Source: Tenacibaculum singaporense (GTDB lineage: Bacteria; Bacteroidota; Bacteroidia; Flavobacteriales; Flavobacteriaceae). From it: a stretch of DNA of 64,000 nucleotides. Both the position numbers and the translations under genes were made by a program. Each line of letters begins with the position of its first letter. Position 1 is the stretch's first letter. Positions 31,783 through 40,651 of the stretch are shown piece after piece. The stretch covers positions 3,415,001 through 3,479,000 of the forward strand of contig NZ_CP032548.1 in NCBI RefSeq assembly GCF_003867015.1, read 5' to 3'. The notes beneath the pieces were generated by a model, which saw only the letters and a program-made list of their open reading frames with translations, was not told the DNA's origin and did not search any database.

Positions 31783-33375
31783 ATGAATACAAAAAAACAT
31801 CGTTGGATATTATATTTAATTAGCACTACAATTGTTGCTACAATTCTGATACAGTTTTATTGGAACTACAAAAACTACCAACAAAACAAGCAACGTGTTA
31901 TAAATGAAATTCAATTAAGCTTAGATAATGCTGTTGAAGAATACTACGCTGCTTTAACTAAACAAAACTTTTTTGCCATAGTAGAATCTGATAGCGCTAC
32001 TTCTAAGAATAACCTTAACGATAAAAACATTTGGAAAGAAGTTTTCTCTTCACAAGTTGATAAAAAAAAGGACAGTATAAAATTTAAAGTTTCTTCTTTT
32101 GATATAAAAACAGACAATCCAAAAGAGTTTAAAAAAATGAACTCTTATTTTATTGATTCACTTCTTAAAGATATGAGGCATGAAATTAACGACTCTACAC
32201 CTAAAAAACATTCTAAAATCACCCAGATTACTCAATTCAATAAAAACCATACATCTGGCATTCATATTGGTTCTTCAGGAATTAAAAAAGTAAAAGTCTT
32301 TAAGGGTAAGAGAGCTACTGATAGCTTAAAATTAATAAAAGGATTACAAACCATTTTTATTTCTATTCAAGATGATGCTTTAGATCATGTGAAGCTAGAT
32401 TCAATTATAAAAAAACAACTAACGACTAAAGGCATTTCAACTCCTTTTTACTTAAATCATTTTAAACATGATACGTTGTTTTATTCATCAAAAAAAGAAG
32501 GAGTACCTACACTAAACCTACAAAGCGATGCTAAGTCTACTTATGTTAAAAGTAATGAAAAGCTAACCCTATTGTATGAAAACCCATCAAGTGAAATTCT
32601 TAAAAGAAGTTCGACAGGAATTATACTATCTCTTTTACTTTCATTGGCTGTAGTTATTAGTTTATTTTACTTATTAAAAATCATCAATCAGCAAAAAGAA
32701 CTAGCTGAAATTAAGAATGATTTAATTAGCAACATAACCCACGAATTTAAAACCCCCATAACTACCGTTTCAACGGCACTAGAAGCTATTAATAATTTTA
32801 ATGCTATAGATGATAAAGAAAAAACAAAAAAATATATTTCTATTTCATCTGTACAGGTAGAAAAACTTCATTTAATGGTGGAAAAGTTATTAGAAACAGC
32901 TACACTTGATAGTGAAAAATTACTTTTAAAGAAAGAACCTGTCAATTTAGTTGAATTGATAGAAAACAATACTAAGAAGCATCAGTTTACCAACTCAAAA
33001 AAAACGATTCAATTCTCATCAAACAAACCTGAAATAATCACAGGTATTGATGTATTTCATTTTGAGAATGCCATTTCAAACTTATTGGATAATGCTATCA
33101 AATATGGCGGGAATAAAATAGAGGTGCATATTAACCAAGTATTAAACGTTATTGAAATAACTGTAGCAGACAACGGTAAAGGAATTGACAAAAGTCAACA
33201 AGAAAAGATATTCGATAAATTTTATCGCATTCCTAAAGGAAACACCCATGATGTAAAAGGCTTTGGAATTGGTTTATACTATACCAAAAAGATTATTGAA
33301 AAACATGGTGGTGATATCTCGTTAGCTTCAAAACCAAATAACACCCTTTTTAAAATTGTTTTAAATAATGAGTGA
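31783..33375 (+). CDS. Sensor histidine kinase
   Basis: 530 residues. TM1 (about 9-25), a periplasmic sensor region of about 250 residues without a recognised fold, TM2 (about 278-299). Then a HisKA domain with phospho-acceptor His320 (NITHEFKTPIT) and a HATPase with N box (LDNAIKYGG), G1 (DNGKGID) and G2 (GFGIGLYY) motifs. Start chosen at the ATG directly behind the -7 box. The stop overlaps the response regulator start by 8 bases. Probably senses an envelope signal linked to the divergent GLPGLI/barrel genes. Confidence 0.95.
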   Translation: MNTKKHRWILYLISTTIVATILIQFYWNYKNYQQNKQRVINEIQLSLDNAVEEYYAALTKQNFFAIVESDSATSKNNLNDKNIWKEVFSSQVDKKKDSIKFKVSSFDIKTDNPKEFKKMNSYFIDSLLKDMRHEINDSTPKKHSKITQITQFNKNHTSGIHIGSSGIKKVKVFKGKRATDSLKLIKGLQTIFISIQDDALDHVKLDSIIKKQLTTKGISTPFYLNHFKHDTLFYSSKKEGVPTLNLQSDAKSTYVKSNEKLTLLYENPSSEILKRSSTGIILSLLLSLAVVISLFYLLKIINQQKELAEIKNDLISNITHEFKTPITTVSTALEAINNFNAIDDKEKTKKYISISSVQVEKLHLMVEKLLETATLDSEKLLLKKEPVNLVELIENNTKKHQFTNSKKTIQFSSNKPEIITGIDVFHFENAISNLLDNAIKYGGNKIEVHINQVLNVIEITVADNGKGIDKSQQEKIFDKFYRIPKGNTHDVKGFGIGLYYTKKIIEKHGGDISLASKPNNTLFKIVLNNE

Positions 33376-34048
33376 AATTATTAAAGTACTATTGGCTGAA
33401 GATGAACCTAGTTTAGGACAAATTGTAAAAGAAAGTTTAGAAACTAGACGTTTTGAAGTGTTTCATGCTCTTAATGGAGAAGAAGCTTATGAAATTTACC
33501 AAGCAAACTCTCCTGATATTTTAGTTTTAGATGTAATGATGCCTAAAAAAGACGGTTTTACTCTTGCCAAAGAAATACGACAAGAAAACAAACATCTTCC
33601 TATTATCTTTTTAACTGCAAAATCGCAAGCTAAAGATGTTGTTGAAGGTTTTGAACATGGCGGAAACGACTATCTAAAAAAACCTTTCTCTATGGAAGAA
33701 TTGATTGTTCGTATTCACGCCTTATTAAATAGAATTGAGTTAAAAAAGAACTACGATGCAATTAAGATTGGTAATTATATTTTTAACTACACCAAACAGG
33801 TTTTGTCTTTTAATAATGATTGTAAAAAATTGACACATCGAGAGTCAGAATTACTATTTCATCTATCACAAAAGAAAAATGAAATTTTAGATAGATCTTT
33901 TATTTTAAAGAAATTATGGGGAGATGACGATTTTTTTAATGCTCGAAGTATGGATGTCTTTATTTCTAAATTAAGAAAGAAATTAAAACATGATGAAAAT
34001 ATTCAAATTGTAAACGTACGGGGTTATGGCTATAAATTGATCTGTTAA
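33368..34048 (+). CDS. OmpR-family response regulator
   Basis: 226 residues. Receiver domain with phospho-acceptor Asp55 (ILVLDVMMP), acidic pocket (AEDEP), and the switch Lys in YLKKPF (about 105). A winged-helix DNA-binding domain follows (about 130-226, ending VNVRGYGYKLIC). Overlaps the kinase gene and is its partner. Probably binds the GAGTGTTAAC repeats upstream of its own operon. Confidence 0.96.
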   Translation: MSEIIKVLLAEDEPSLGQIVKESLETRRFEVFHALNGEEAYEIYQANSPDILVLDVMMPKKDGFTLAKEIRQENKHLPIIFLTAKSQAKDVVEGFEHGGNDYLKKPFSMEELIVRIHALLNRIELKKNYDAIKIGNYIFNYTKQVLSFNNDCKKLTHRESELLFHLSQKKNEILDRSFILKKLWGDDDFFNARSMDVFISKLRKKLKHDENIQIVNVRGYGYKLIC

Positions 34049-34138
34049 ATTGCTTATGAATTCCTTTTTTTATGTAATTTTACCGTCCCCTAATCTGGCA
34101 GTGCCAGCAATATTAAAAAACATTTTACACAGACAATT

Positions 34139-34753
34139 ATGCACGTAGCAATTGCCGGGAACATTGGCGCAGGTAAAACCACTTTAACAAAATTATTAGC
34201 AAAACACTACAATTGGGAAGCTCATTTTGAATCGGTTGATGAAAATCCATACTTAGACGATTTCTACGCTGAAATGGAGCGTTGGTCTTTTAATTTACAA
34301 GTTTACTTTTTAAACAGTCGTTTTCGCCAAGTGTTAGAGCTACGTAAATCTGGCAAAAAAATAATTCAAGATAGAACTATTTACGAAGACGCTCATATTT
34401 TTGCTCCCAACTTACATGCTATGGGGCTTATGACTAACCGAGATTTCAGTAACTATTCTTCGTTATTTGAATTGATGGAAAATTTGGTGACTCCACCTGA
34501 TTTATTAATTTATTTACGTGCAGATATTTCCACATTAGTAGGTCAAATTCATAAACGTGGTAGAGAATATGAAAACTCTATTAGCATTGATTACTTAAGC
34601 AGGTTAAATGAACGTTATGAAGCTTGGATTAGTCAGTATACCAAAGGGAAATTATTAATTATTGATGTTGATAATTTAGACTTTGTGGATAATCAAGAAG
34701 ATTTAGGCTATATTATTGACCGAATAGATGCTCAAATAAACGGATTATTTTAA
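34139..34753 (+). CDS. Deoxynucleoside kinase
   Basis: 204 residues. P-loop GNIGAGKT at 7-14, the DRTIYED segment and the lid KRGREYE identify a dNK-family deoxynucleoside kinase (dGK/dAK/dCK class) for nucleoside salvage. A second kinase domain of the same family sits fused to FolK at 43163. It overlaps the end of the convergent methyltransferase gene by 9 bases. Confidence 0.9.
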   Translation: MHVAIAGNIGAGKTTLTKLLAKHYNWEAHFESVDENPYLDDFYAEMERWSFNLQVYFLNSRFRQVLELRKSGKKIIQDRTIYEDAHIFAPNLHAMGLMTNRDFSNYSSLFELMENLVTPPDLLIYLRADISTLVGQIHKRGREYENSISIDYLSRLNERYEAWISQYTKGKLLIIDVDNLDFVDNQEDLGYIIDRIDAQINGLF

Positions 34754-35479
34754 TCCTCTTTTAAACTCACTTAATAAAATAGCTGTTGCAGTAGCTACGT
34801 TTAAGCTTTCAGTTTGTTGTAAATCTCCAAACCTTGGAATAGTTACACTGTTTTTAACAATCTCTGCAATTTCAGGTGAAATACCATTTGCCTCATTTCC
34901 CATTACTAAAATAGCCTTTTGAGGTAATGAGGTGGTGTATACATTATCTCCATGCATATCTGCAGTATAAATAGGTAGTGAAGTTTTCTTTAAAAATTCA
35001 GACAAATCAACATATGAAACATGAACTCTTGTAAGTGACCCCATAGTAGATTGAACCACCTTTTGGTTATAACAATCAACCGTGTTTTTAGAGCACACCA
35101 ACTCCGAAACTCCAAACCAATCACATAAACGAATAATTGTTCCTAGATTTCCTGGGTCATTTATACCATCTAAAGCAACCATAAAATTACTTTTATTAAC
35201 CTCTTCTTCTTTAGGAGTTTTAAACACTCCCAACACTTTATTTGGTGTTTTTAAAGTACTAATCTTTTTTAATTCGTTTTCAGAAATCAAAGTAACCTCT
35301 ACATTTTTTGGAGAAATAAATGACTCTTCAGTAGTATATAATTGTTCTACTTCCAAAGAAGACGCTAGTAATTCTTTAACCACCTTTACCCCTTCTGCAA
35401 CAAATAATTGATGCTTTTGTCTATACTTTTTTTGTTGTAAACTAGTTATTAACTTTATATTGTTTCTAGATAAACTCAT
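34745..35479 (-). CDS. TrmH/SpoU-type RNA 2'-O-methyltransferase
   Basis: 244 residues. An N-terminal substrate-binding domain (about 1-90) precedes a SPOUT knot with the three motifs: NDPGNLGTIIRLCDWFG, LVMGNEANGI and PRFGDLQQTESLNVATATAI. It methylates tRNA or rRNA with SAM; the exact site cannot be told. The C-terminal codons overlap the deoxynucleoside kinase on the other strand. Confidence 0.93.
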   Translation of the reverse strand: MSLSRNNIKLITSLQQKKYRQKHQLFVAEGVKVVKELLASSLEVEQLYTTEESFISPKNVEVTLISENELKKISTLKTPNKVLGVFKTPKEEEVNKSNFMVALDGINDPGNLGTIIRLCDWFGVSELVCSKNTVDCYNQKVVQSTMGSLTRVHVSYVDLSEFLKKTSLPIYTADMHGDNVYTTSLPQKAILVMGNEANGISPEIAEIVKNSVTIPRFGDLQQTESLNVATATAILLSEFKRGLK

Positions 35480-35550
35480 TAAATTATTTTTAACACTCTA
35501 AAACCACTAAAAAATAGTATTTTTGATTCTTAATACGAGGCGTAAAGTTA

Positions 35551-38004
35551 ATGAAAAAACTTTCTTTCTTCTTTTTATTAGTAGTCTTATTCAGCTCTTG
35601 TAGCACGATTAAATATGTTAAAGAAAACGAGTTATTGCTAGCCAAAAACACGGTATATATTGACAGTGTAAAAAACTCAAGTGAAAACATCTCTGAATTA
35701 CTATTACAACGTCCTAATGCAAAGGCTCTAGGTATGCCTTTATCCTTACATTTTTATAATTTAGGGAACCCTGGAGCGCCCAAAACACCGAGTGAATGGG
35801 CTAAAAAAAATCCAAAAACCTATAATTTTTATAAGAATATATTTTCAGAGAAACAAAGTATTGCTGTAGCTAAAACATTTATTGGTTTTAATAATTGGTT
35901 TTTAACTAGTGGACAAGCTCCTATTATAATTGATGATATAAAAACTAACAGAACTGTAGATAATTTAAAAGCTTATTTTCAAACTGAAGGATACTTTAGA
36001 GCAAAAGTTTCCTCAAAAAAAGATACTATAGGTAAAAAGAAAGGAGAAATTAGTTATCATATTACAAAAGGAAATCCTTCTTACCTTGACACTATAAAAA
36101 CCTTTATTACATCGCCAGTTTTAGACTCCCTATACCAGCTTACAAAAGACAAAAGCTACTTAAAGTCTGGAGACCATTATAAAAATGACAACTTCATAAA
36201 AGAAGCTAATCGGCTTGTGAAACTTTTTAGAAACAAAGGAATATATCAATTTAATGAAAACTATATTTCATTTGAAAATGACACTTTAAAAAACTATGAA
36301 AAAACTGATGTAGATATTAATATTTCTGATAAAACAGTTCCCTTTCAAATTCAAAAATTAAAGAAAGTAAATGTTTTTACTGATTATACCTATAGTACAA
36401 GAAACTCCAAATATAGAGATACTACCTCTTACAAAGGAATTAACTTTTACGCTCTTCGAAAATTAAAATACAACCCAAAGTATTTATCTCAATCTATATT
36501 TATAAAACCAAATACTGTTTACAGTGATTCACTAAGAAATTTAACTCGTACACATTTAAGAGGACTAAAAAATTTCAAAGCCACTTCTATTCGATACAAT
36601 GAGCTAAGTGAAAATGAATTAGAGGCCAATGTATATTTAACTCCTATTGAAAAATATACTTTAGGTTTTGAAACTGAGTTATCACGTTCAAACATTCGTA
36701 ATTTTGATGTTTCTTTAAAGTTTTCATTAACAAATAGAAATACCTTTAAAGGCGCTGAACTTTTTAAATTATCAACTTTTGGTTCTTATTTTAACTCAAA
36801 CAATGGACCTGGTTGGGAAGTTGGTTCTGATATTTCATTGGAAGTACCTCGCTTTATGGCTCCTTTCGGGCTAAGTAAACTGGTTCCTAAAAGAATGTTT
36901 CCAAGAACTAAATTTTATTCAGGGATTGGAATTCAAAAAAATATTGGTTTAGATAAACAAAACATATCTGTTGGAATAGATTACAAATGGGATTATGATA
37001 AGAAAAAGTCTATTCAACTAGAACTGTTAAACACTCAATATATTAGAAACCTAAATGTTGATAATTATTTTTCAATTTATAATTCAGAATATCGAAAATT
37101 AGCTGAAGTTTCTAAAATTTATGATCCATCATATACTTTTCCAGACAACACCCCTAGTAGTTCTAATGAGATCATTAACTTTGTTTCAAACGTGCTTACT
37201 GATGCCGATTTTGCAGCTTCAAACCCCAATGAGTTTCAAAATGTTTTAAACCTTGCTAATAGATATAACATTGTAACTTCTGACTTTTTAATTCCTGAGA
37301 TAGCCTACGGCTATACCTACAATAACCAAGAAAGCATTAAGGATGCTAGTTTTTCTTTCTTTAAGATTCGAATAGCTAACTCGGGAAACATCATGGGGCT
37401 TTTATCAAAAAAGACAAACAGCTCTGGGCAAAAAACCGTATTCAAAATCCCCATCGCTCAATACTTTAAAACGGACATCGAATACAAAAAATATTGGGAT
37501 TTAGGTGATAACAATGTTTTAGCGCACAGAACTTTTCTTGGAGCTATTTTTACTTATGATAATTCTGGCGTTCCTTTTTCTCGTAGTTATTTTGCAGGAG
37601 GATCTAACGATATCCGCGCTTGGAGAACATACGACTTAGGCCCTGGTACCCGAGCTCCTATTCTTGAGTATAATATAGGTAGTTTAAAGTTTTTAACTAG
37701 TTTCGAGTACCGTTTTAACGTTTTTGGTTCTTTAAAATCTGCCTTATTTGTAGATGCAGGAAATATTTGGGATATAACCAATACGGAATTTGTTGATGAC
37801 CCAGCTAAATTTAATGGTTTTAAATCGTTAAAAGATATTGCTGTTGGTGCTGGTTTTGGACTTCGTTATGACTTTAAATTCTTAATTGCAAGATTAGATT
37901 TAGGATTCAAAGCACATGAACCATATCTAACTAATAATAAGTGGTTTCAAAACTTTAACTTCTCTAATTCCGTACTAAACATAGGTATTAATTACCCCTT
38001 TTAA
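35551..38004 (+). CDS. tamL: TamL-type BamA/TamA family lipoprotein
   Basis: 817 residues. Lipoprotein signal with lipobox FSSC (Cys17), then POTRA-like N-terminal regions (about 30-330) and a 16-stranded D15/BamA barrel. Conserved barrel segments include RSYFAGGSNDIRAWRTYDLGPG. It is a TamA homologue anchored by lipid, as known in Bacteroidota (TamL). It should take part in outer-membrane protein or lipid trafficking with TamB. No tamB is in view. A second BamA-family gene ends the window. Confidence 0.88.
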   Translation: MKKLSFFFLLVVLFSSCSTIKYVKENELLLAKNTVYIDSVKNSSENISELLLQRPNAKALGMPLSLHFYNLGNPGAPKTPSEWAKKNPKTYNFYKNIFSEKQSIAVAKTFIGFNNWFLTSGQAPIIIDDIKTNRTVDNLKAYFQTEGYFRAKVSSKKDTIGKKKGEISYHITKGNPSYLDTIKTFITSPVLDSLYQLTKDKSYLKSGDHYKNDNFIKEANRLVKLFRNKGIYQFNENYISFENDTLKNYEKTDVDINISDKTVPFQIQKLKKVNVFTDYTYSTRNSKYRDTTSYKGINFYALRKLKYNPKYLSQSIFIKPNTVYSDSLRNLTRTHLRGLKNFKATSIRYNELSENELEANVYLTPIEKYTLGFETELSRSNIRNFDVSLKFSLTNRNTFKGAELFKLSTFGSYFNSNNGPGWEVGSDISLEVPRFMAPFGLSKLVPKRMFPRTKFYSGIGIQKNIGLDKQNISVGIDYKWDYDKKKSIQLELLNTQYIRNLNVDNYFSIYNSEYRKLAEVSKIYDPSYTFPDNTPSSSNEIINFVSNVLTDADFAASNPNEFQNVLNLANRYNIVTSDFLIPEIAYGYTYNNQESIKDASFSFFKIRIANSGNIMGLLSKKTNSSGQKTVFKIPIAQYFKTDIEYKKYWDLGDNNVLAHRTFLGAIFTYDNSGVPFSRSYFAGGSNDIRAWRTYDLGPGTRAPILEYNIGSLKFLTSFEYRFNVFGSLKSALFVDAGNIWDITNTEFVDDPAKFNGFKSLKDIAVGAGFGLRYDFKFLIARLDLGFKAHEPYLTNNKWFQNFNFSNSVLNIGINYPF

Positions 38005-38051
38005 CAAAGTACTTTCTATTAAAAATTTATCGCAACTTGTATAAAAAAGCG

Positions 38052-38059
38052 TAGATTTG
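38052..38059 (+). promoter_or_regulatory. -7 box of fbaA
   Basis: TAGATTTG, exact TAnnTTTG match, 40 bases ahead of the start codon. Confidence 0.5.
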
Positions 38060-38098
38060 TTCCATAATTTATGTAACACACTACTAAACAAATAAAAA

Positions 38099-39157
38099 AT
38101 GATTAAACCTGGAGTTGCCACCGGAAAAGAAGTTCAAGCAATTTTTGAATTAGCAAAACAAAAAGGTTTTGCCTTACCAGCTGTTAATGTTGTAGGATCA
38201 AATACTATTAATACGGTTTTAGAAACAGCTAAAGAACTTAACTCGCCTGTAATAATCCAGTTCTCTAATGGAGGTGCTCAATTCAATGCAGGTAAAGGCT
38301 TATCAAATGATAATGAAAAAGCTGCTATTGCTGGTGCAGTAGCTGGTGCTAAACATATACACTTATTAGCAGAGGCATATGGTATTCCTGTTATTTTACA
38401 TACCGATCATGCTGCAAAAAAATTATTACCTTGGATTGATGGTTTATTAGATGCTAGTGAGCAATTTTATAAAGAGACAGGAAAACCTCTATACAGTTCA
38501 CACATGATTGATTTAAGTGAAGAACCAATAGAAGAAAATATTGAAATTTGTAAAGAATATCTTGCTCGTATGAGTAAAATGGGGATGACTTTAGAAATTG
38601 AATTAGGAATTACTGGAGGTGAAGAAGACGGTGTTGATAATACAGATGTTGATAGCTCTAAATTATACACACAACCAGAAGAAGTAGCTTATGCTTATGA
38701 AGAATTAATGAAAGTTAGTCCGCAATTTACTATTGCTGCTGCCTTCGGAAATGTTCACGGAGTATATAAACCAGGAAACGTAAAATTAACTCCAAAAATT
38801 TTAAAGAACTCACAAGAACACATTTCAGAAAAATATAACGTTCCTCATAACACAATCGACTTTGTATTCCACGGAGGATCTGGTTCTACTTTAGAAGAAA
38901 TTCGTGAAGCTATTAGTTACGGAGTTATAAAAATGAATATCGATACCGATTTACAATATGCATTTACCGAAGGTGTTCGTGATTATATGAAAGAAAAATC
39001 TGCATATTTGCAATCTCAAATCGGTAACCCTGAAGGAGATGATGTTCCTAACAAAAAACATTATGACCCTCGTAAATGGTTACGTGAAGGAGAACAAACT
39101 TTTAAAGCTCGATTAAAGAAAGCTTTTGAGGACCTAAATAATGTAAACACATTATAA
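38099..39157 (+). CDS. fbaA: Class II fructose-bisphosphate aldolase
   Basis: 352 residues, zinc-dependent aldolase of glycolysis and gluconeogenesis. HTDHAAKK carries the zinc His and catalytic Asp. EIELGITGGEEDGVDN, the glycine-rich FHGGSGST and NIDTDLQ are all family segments. The long form (IIa, E. coli FbaA-like) fits the length. Confidence 0.97.
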   Translation: MIKPGVATGKEVQAIFELAKQKGFALPAVNVVGSNTINTVLETAKELNSPVIIQFSNGGAQFNAGKGLSNDNEKAAIAGAVAGAKHIHLLAEAYGIPVILHTDHAAKKLLPWIDGLLDASEQFYKETGKPLYSSHMIDLSEEPIEENIEICKEYLARMSKMGMTLEIELGITGGEEDGVDNTDVDSSKLYTQPEEVAYAYEELMKVSPQFTIAAAFGNVHGVYKPGNVKLTPKILKNSQEHISEKYNVPHNTIDFVFHGGSGSTLEEIREAISYGVIKMNIDTDLQYAFTEGVRDYMKEKSAYLQSQIGNPEGDDVPNKKHYDPRKWLREGEQTFKARLKKAFEDLNNVNTL

Positions 39158-39207
39158 AATTCTTTGAAAAAGAAAAACCAAACAACTAAAGATTAAAAAA
39201 CTAAATT

Positions 39208-40065
39208 ATGGCTTGGTTTAAACGTACAGACAAAGGGATTCAAACCCCAACAGAAGAAAAAAAAGACACACCAAAAGGCTTGTGGTATAAAACCCCAAGC
39301 GGAAAGATAATTGACACAGACGAACTTAAAAAAAATTTATACGTAAGTCCAGAAGATGGATATCATGTACGTATAGGGAGTAAAGAATATTTTGAAATAT
39401 TTTTTGACGATAATAAGTTCACAGAACTTGATCCAAAATTATCTGCTAAAGATCCATTAAAATTTGAGGATACTAAAAAGTACCCTGAAAAACTAAAAGC
39501 TGCTCAGAAGAAAACAGGATTAAAAGATGCTGCTCGTGCTGCTGTTGGTAAATCAATGGGAAAAGATTTAGTAATTGCTTCAATGGATTTTGCTTTTATT
39601 GGTGGATCTATGGGAAGCGTTGTTGGTGAAAAAATAGCAAGAGCTATTGATTATTCTATCAAAAACAATATTCCTTTCTTAATGATTTCTAAATCAGGAG
39701 GAGCTCGTATGCAAGAGGCTTTGCTTTCTTTAATGCAATTAGCTAAAACTTCTGCAAAGCTAGCGCAATTAGCTGAGGCTAAAATTCCATACATATCTTT
39801 ATGTACCGATCCAACTACTGGAGGGACCACAGCTTCATTTGCCATGTTAGGAGACATAAACATTGCTGAACCAAATGCTTTAATTGGATTTGCAGGACCT
39901 CGTGTAGTAAAAGATACTACTGGTAAAGATTTACCAGAAGGTTTCCAACGTTCTGAATTTTTATTAGAACACGGTTTCTTAGATGGTATTTACGAACGAA
40001 AAGACTTAAAAAAACAGGTAAACTTATATTTAGATTTAATACAAAATCAACCTGTAAGAGCATAA
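39208..40065 (+). CDS. accD: Acetyl-CoA carboxylase carboxyltransferase subunit beta
   Basis: 285 residues, first step of fatty acid synthesis, with AccA. The carboxyltransferase core is clear ([41 protein letters not shown]). The N-terminal four-Cys zinc ribbon of E. coli AccD is retained in shape but not in ligands. WYKTPSGKI and [10 protein letters not shown] put Thr29, Gly32, Ser47 and Asp50 at the Cys positions. This is typical of flavobacterial AccD as far as I know. Confidence 0.96.
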   Translation: MAWFKRTDKGIQTPTEEKKDTPKGLWYKTPSGKIIDTDELKKNLYVSPEDGYHVRIGSKEYFEIFFDDNKFTELDPKLSAKDPLKFEDTKKYPEKLKAAQKKTGLKDAARAAVGKSMGKDLVIASMDFAFIGGSMGSVVGEKIARAIDYSIKNNIPFLMISKSGGARMQEALLSLMQLAKTSAKLAQLAEAKIPYISLCTDPTTGGTTASFAMLGDINIAEPNALIGFAGPRVVKDTTGKDLPEGFQRSEFLLEHGFLDGIYERKDLKKQVNLYLDLIQNQPVRA

Positions 40066-40066
40066 C

Positions 40067-40094
40067 AAAAAAGCTAGCGATTGCTAGCTTTTTT
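40067..40094 (+). terminator. Terminator of accD
   Basis: Stem AAAAAAGCTAGC / GCTAGCTTTTTT with a 4-nt loop, immediately after the stop. Confidence 0.85.
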
Positions 40095-40133
40095 GCTTTC
40101 TAACTTTTTCGTTACCATTCAAAAAAATAATCG

Positions 40134-40141
40134 TACATTTG
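40134..40141 (+). promoter_or_regulatory. -7 box of rpsO
   Basis: TACATTTG followed by C, exact TAnnTTTG match. The leader then contains a small CAATG/CATTG hairpin (40149-40164), possibly for S15 autocontrol. Confidence 0.55.
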
Positions 40142-40194
40142 CATCTTCAATGTAAATGCATTGAGTACATAATAATCATTTAAATAATATTGGC

Positions 40195-40464
40195 ATGTAT
40201 TTAACAAAAGAAGTTAAAGAACAAATCTTCGCAAAACACGGTAAAGGAGCAAATGATACTGGTACTGCAGAAGGTCAAATCGCGTTATTTACGCACAGAA
40301 TTAACCACTTAACTGAGCACTTAAAGAAAAATCGTAAAGATTTTAACACAGAACGCTCGTTAGTACGTATGGTAGGTAAGCGTAGAAGCTTATTAGATTA
40401 TCTAAAGAAAAAAGAGATTAATAGATATCGTGCGATTATTAAAGAATTAGGAATTAGAAAATAA
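40195..40464 (+). CDS. rpsO: 30S ribosomal protein S15
   Basis: 89 residues, the usual length. The sequence GTAEGQIALFTHRINHLTEH and the RRSLLDYLKKK helix are characteristic. It binds the central domain of 16S rRNA. The rpsO-pnp order is conserved in bacteria; here each has its own upstream region and a terminator lies between. Confidence 0.98.
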   Translation: MYLTKEVKEQIFAKHGKGANDTGTAEGQIALFTHRINHLTEHLKKNRKDFNTERSLVRMVGKRRSLLDYLKKKEINRYRAIIKELGIRK

Positions 40465-40473
40465 TTCTACAAG

Positions 40474-40506
40474 AAAAGAGGCTCTATAAACGTGCCTCTT
40501 TTTTAT
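40474..40506 (+). terminator. Terminator of rpsO
   Basis: AAAAGAGGC / GCCTCTTTT stem with an 11-nt loop and a T-run. Confidence 0.8.
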
Positions 40507-40651
40507 TTTTACATGAAGTTTATTTCTGACTAACAAACAGAAATTTATATATAAAAAGCTCAAAATTACTAACAACAATTTTGATTTTCCATTGGAGCAA
40601 CAACAACACAACAACAAACAAAAACGAATTAAAATTTAGAAGAATTAATTT

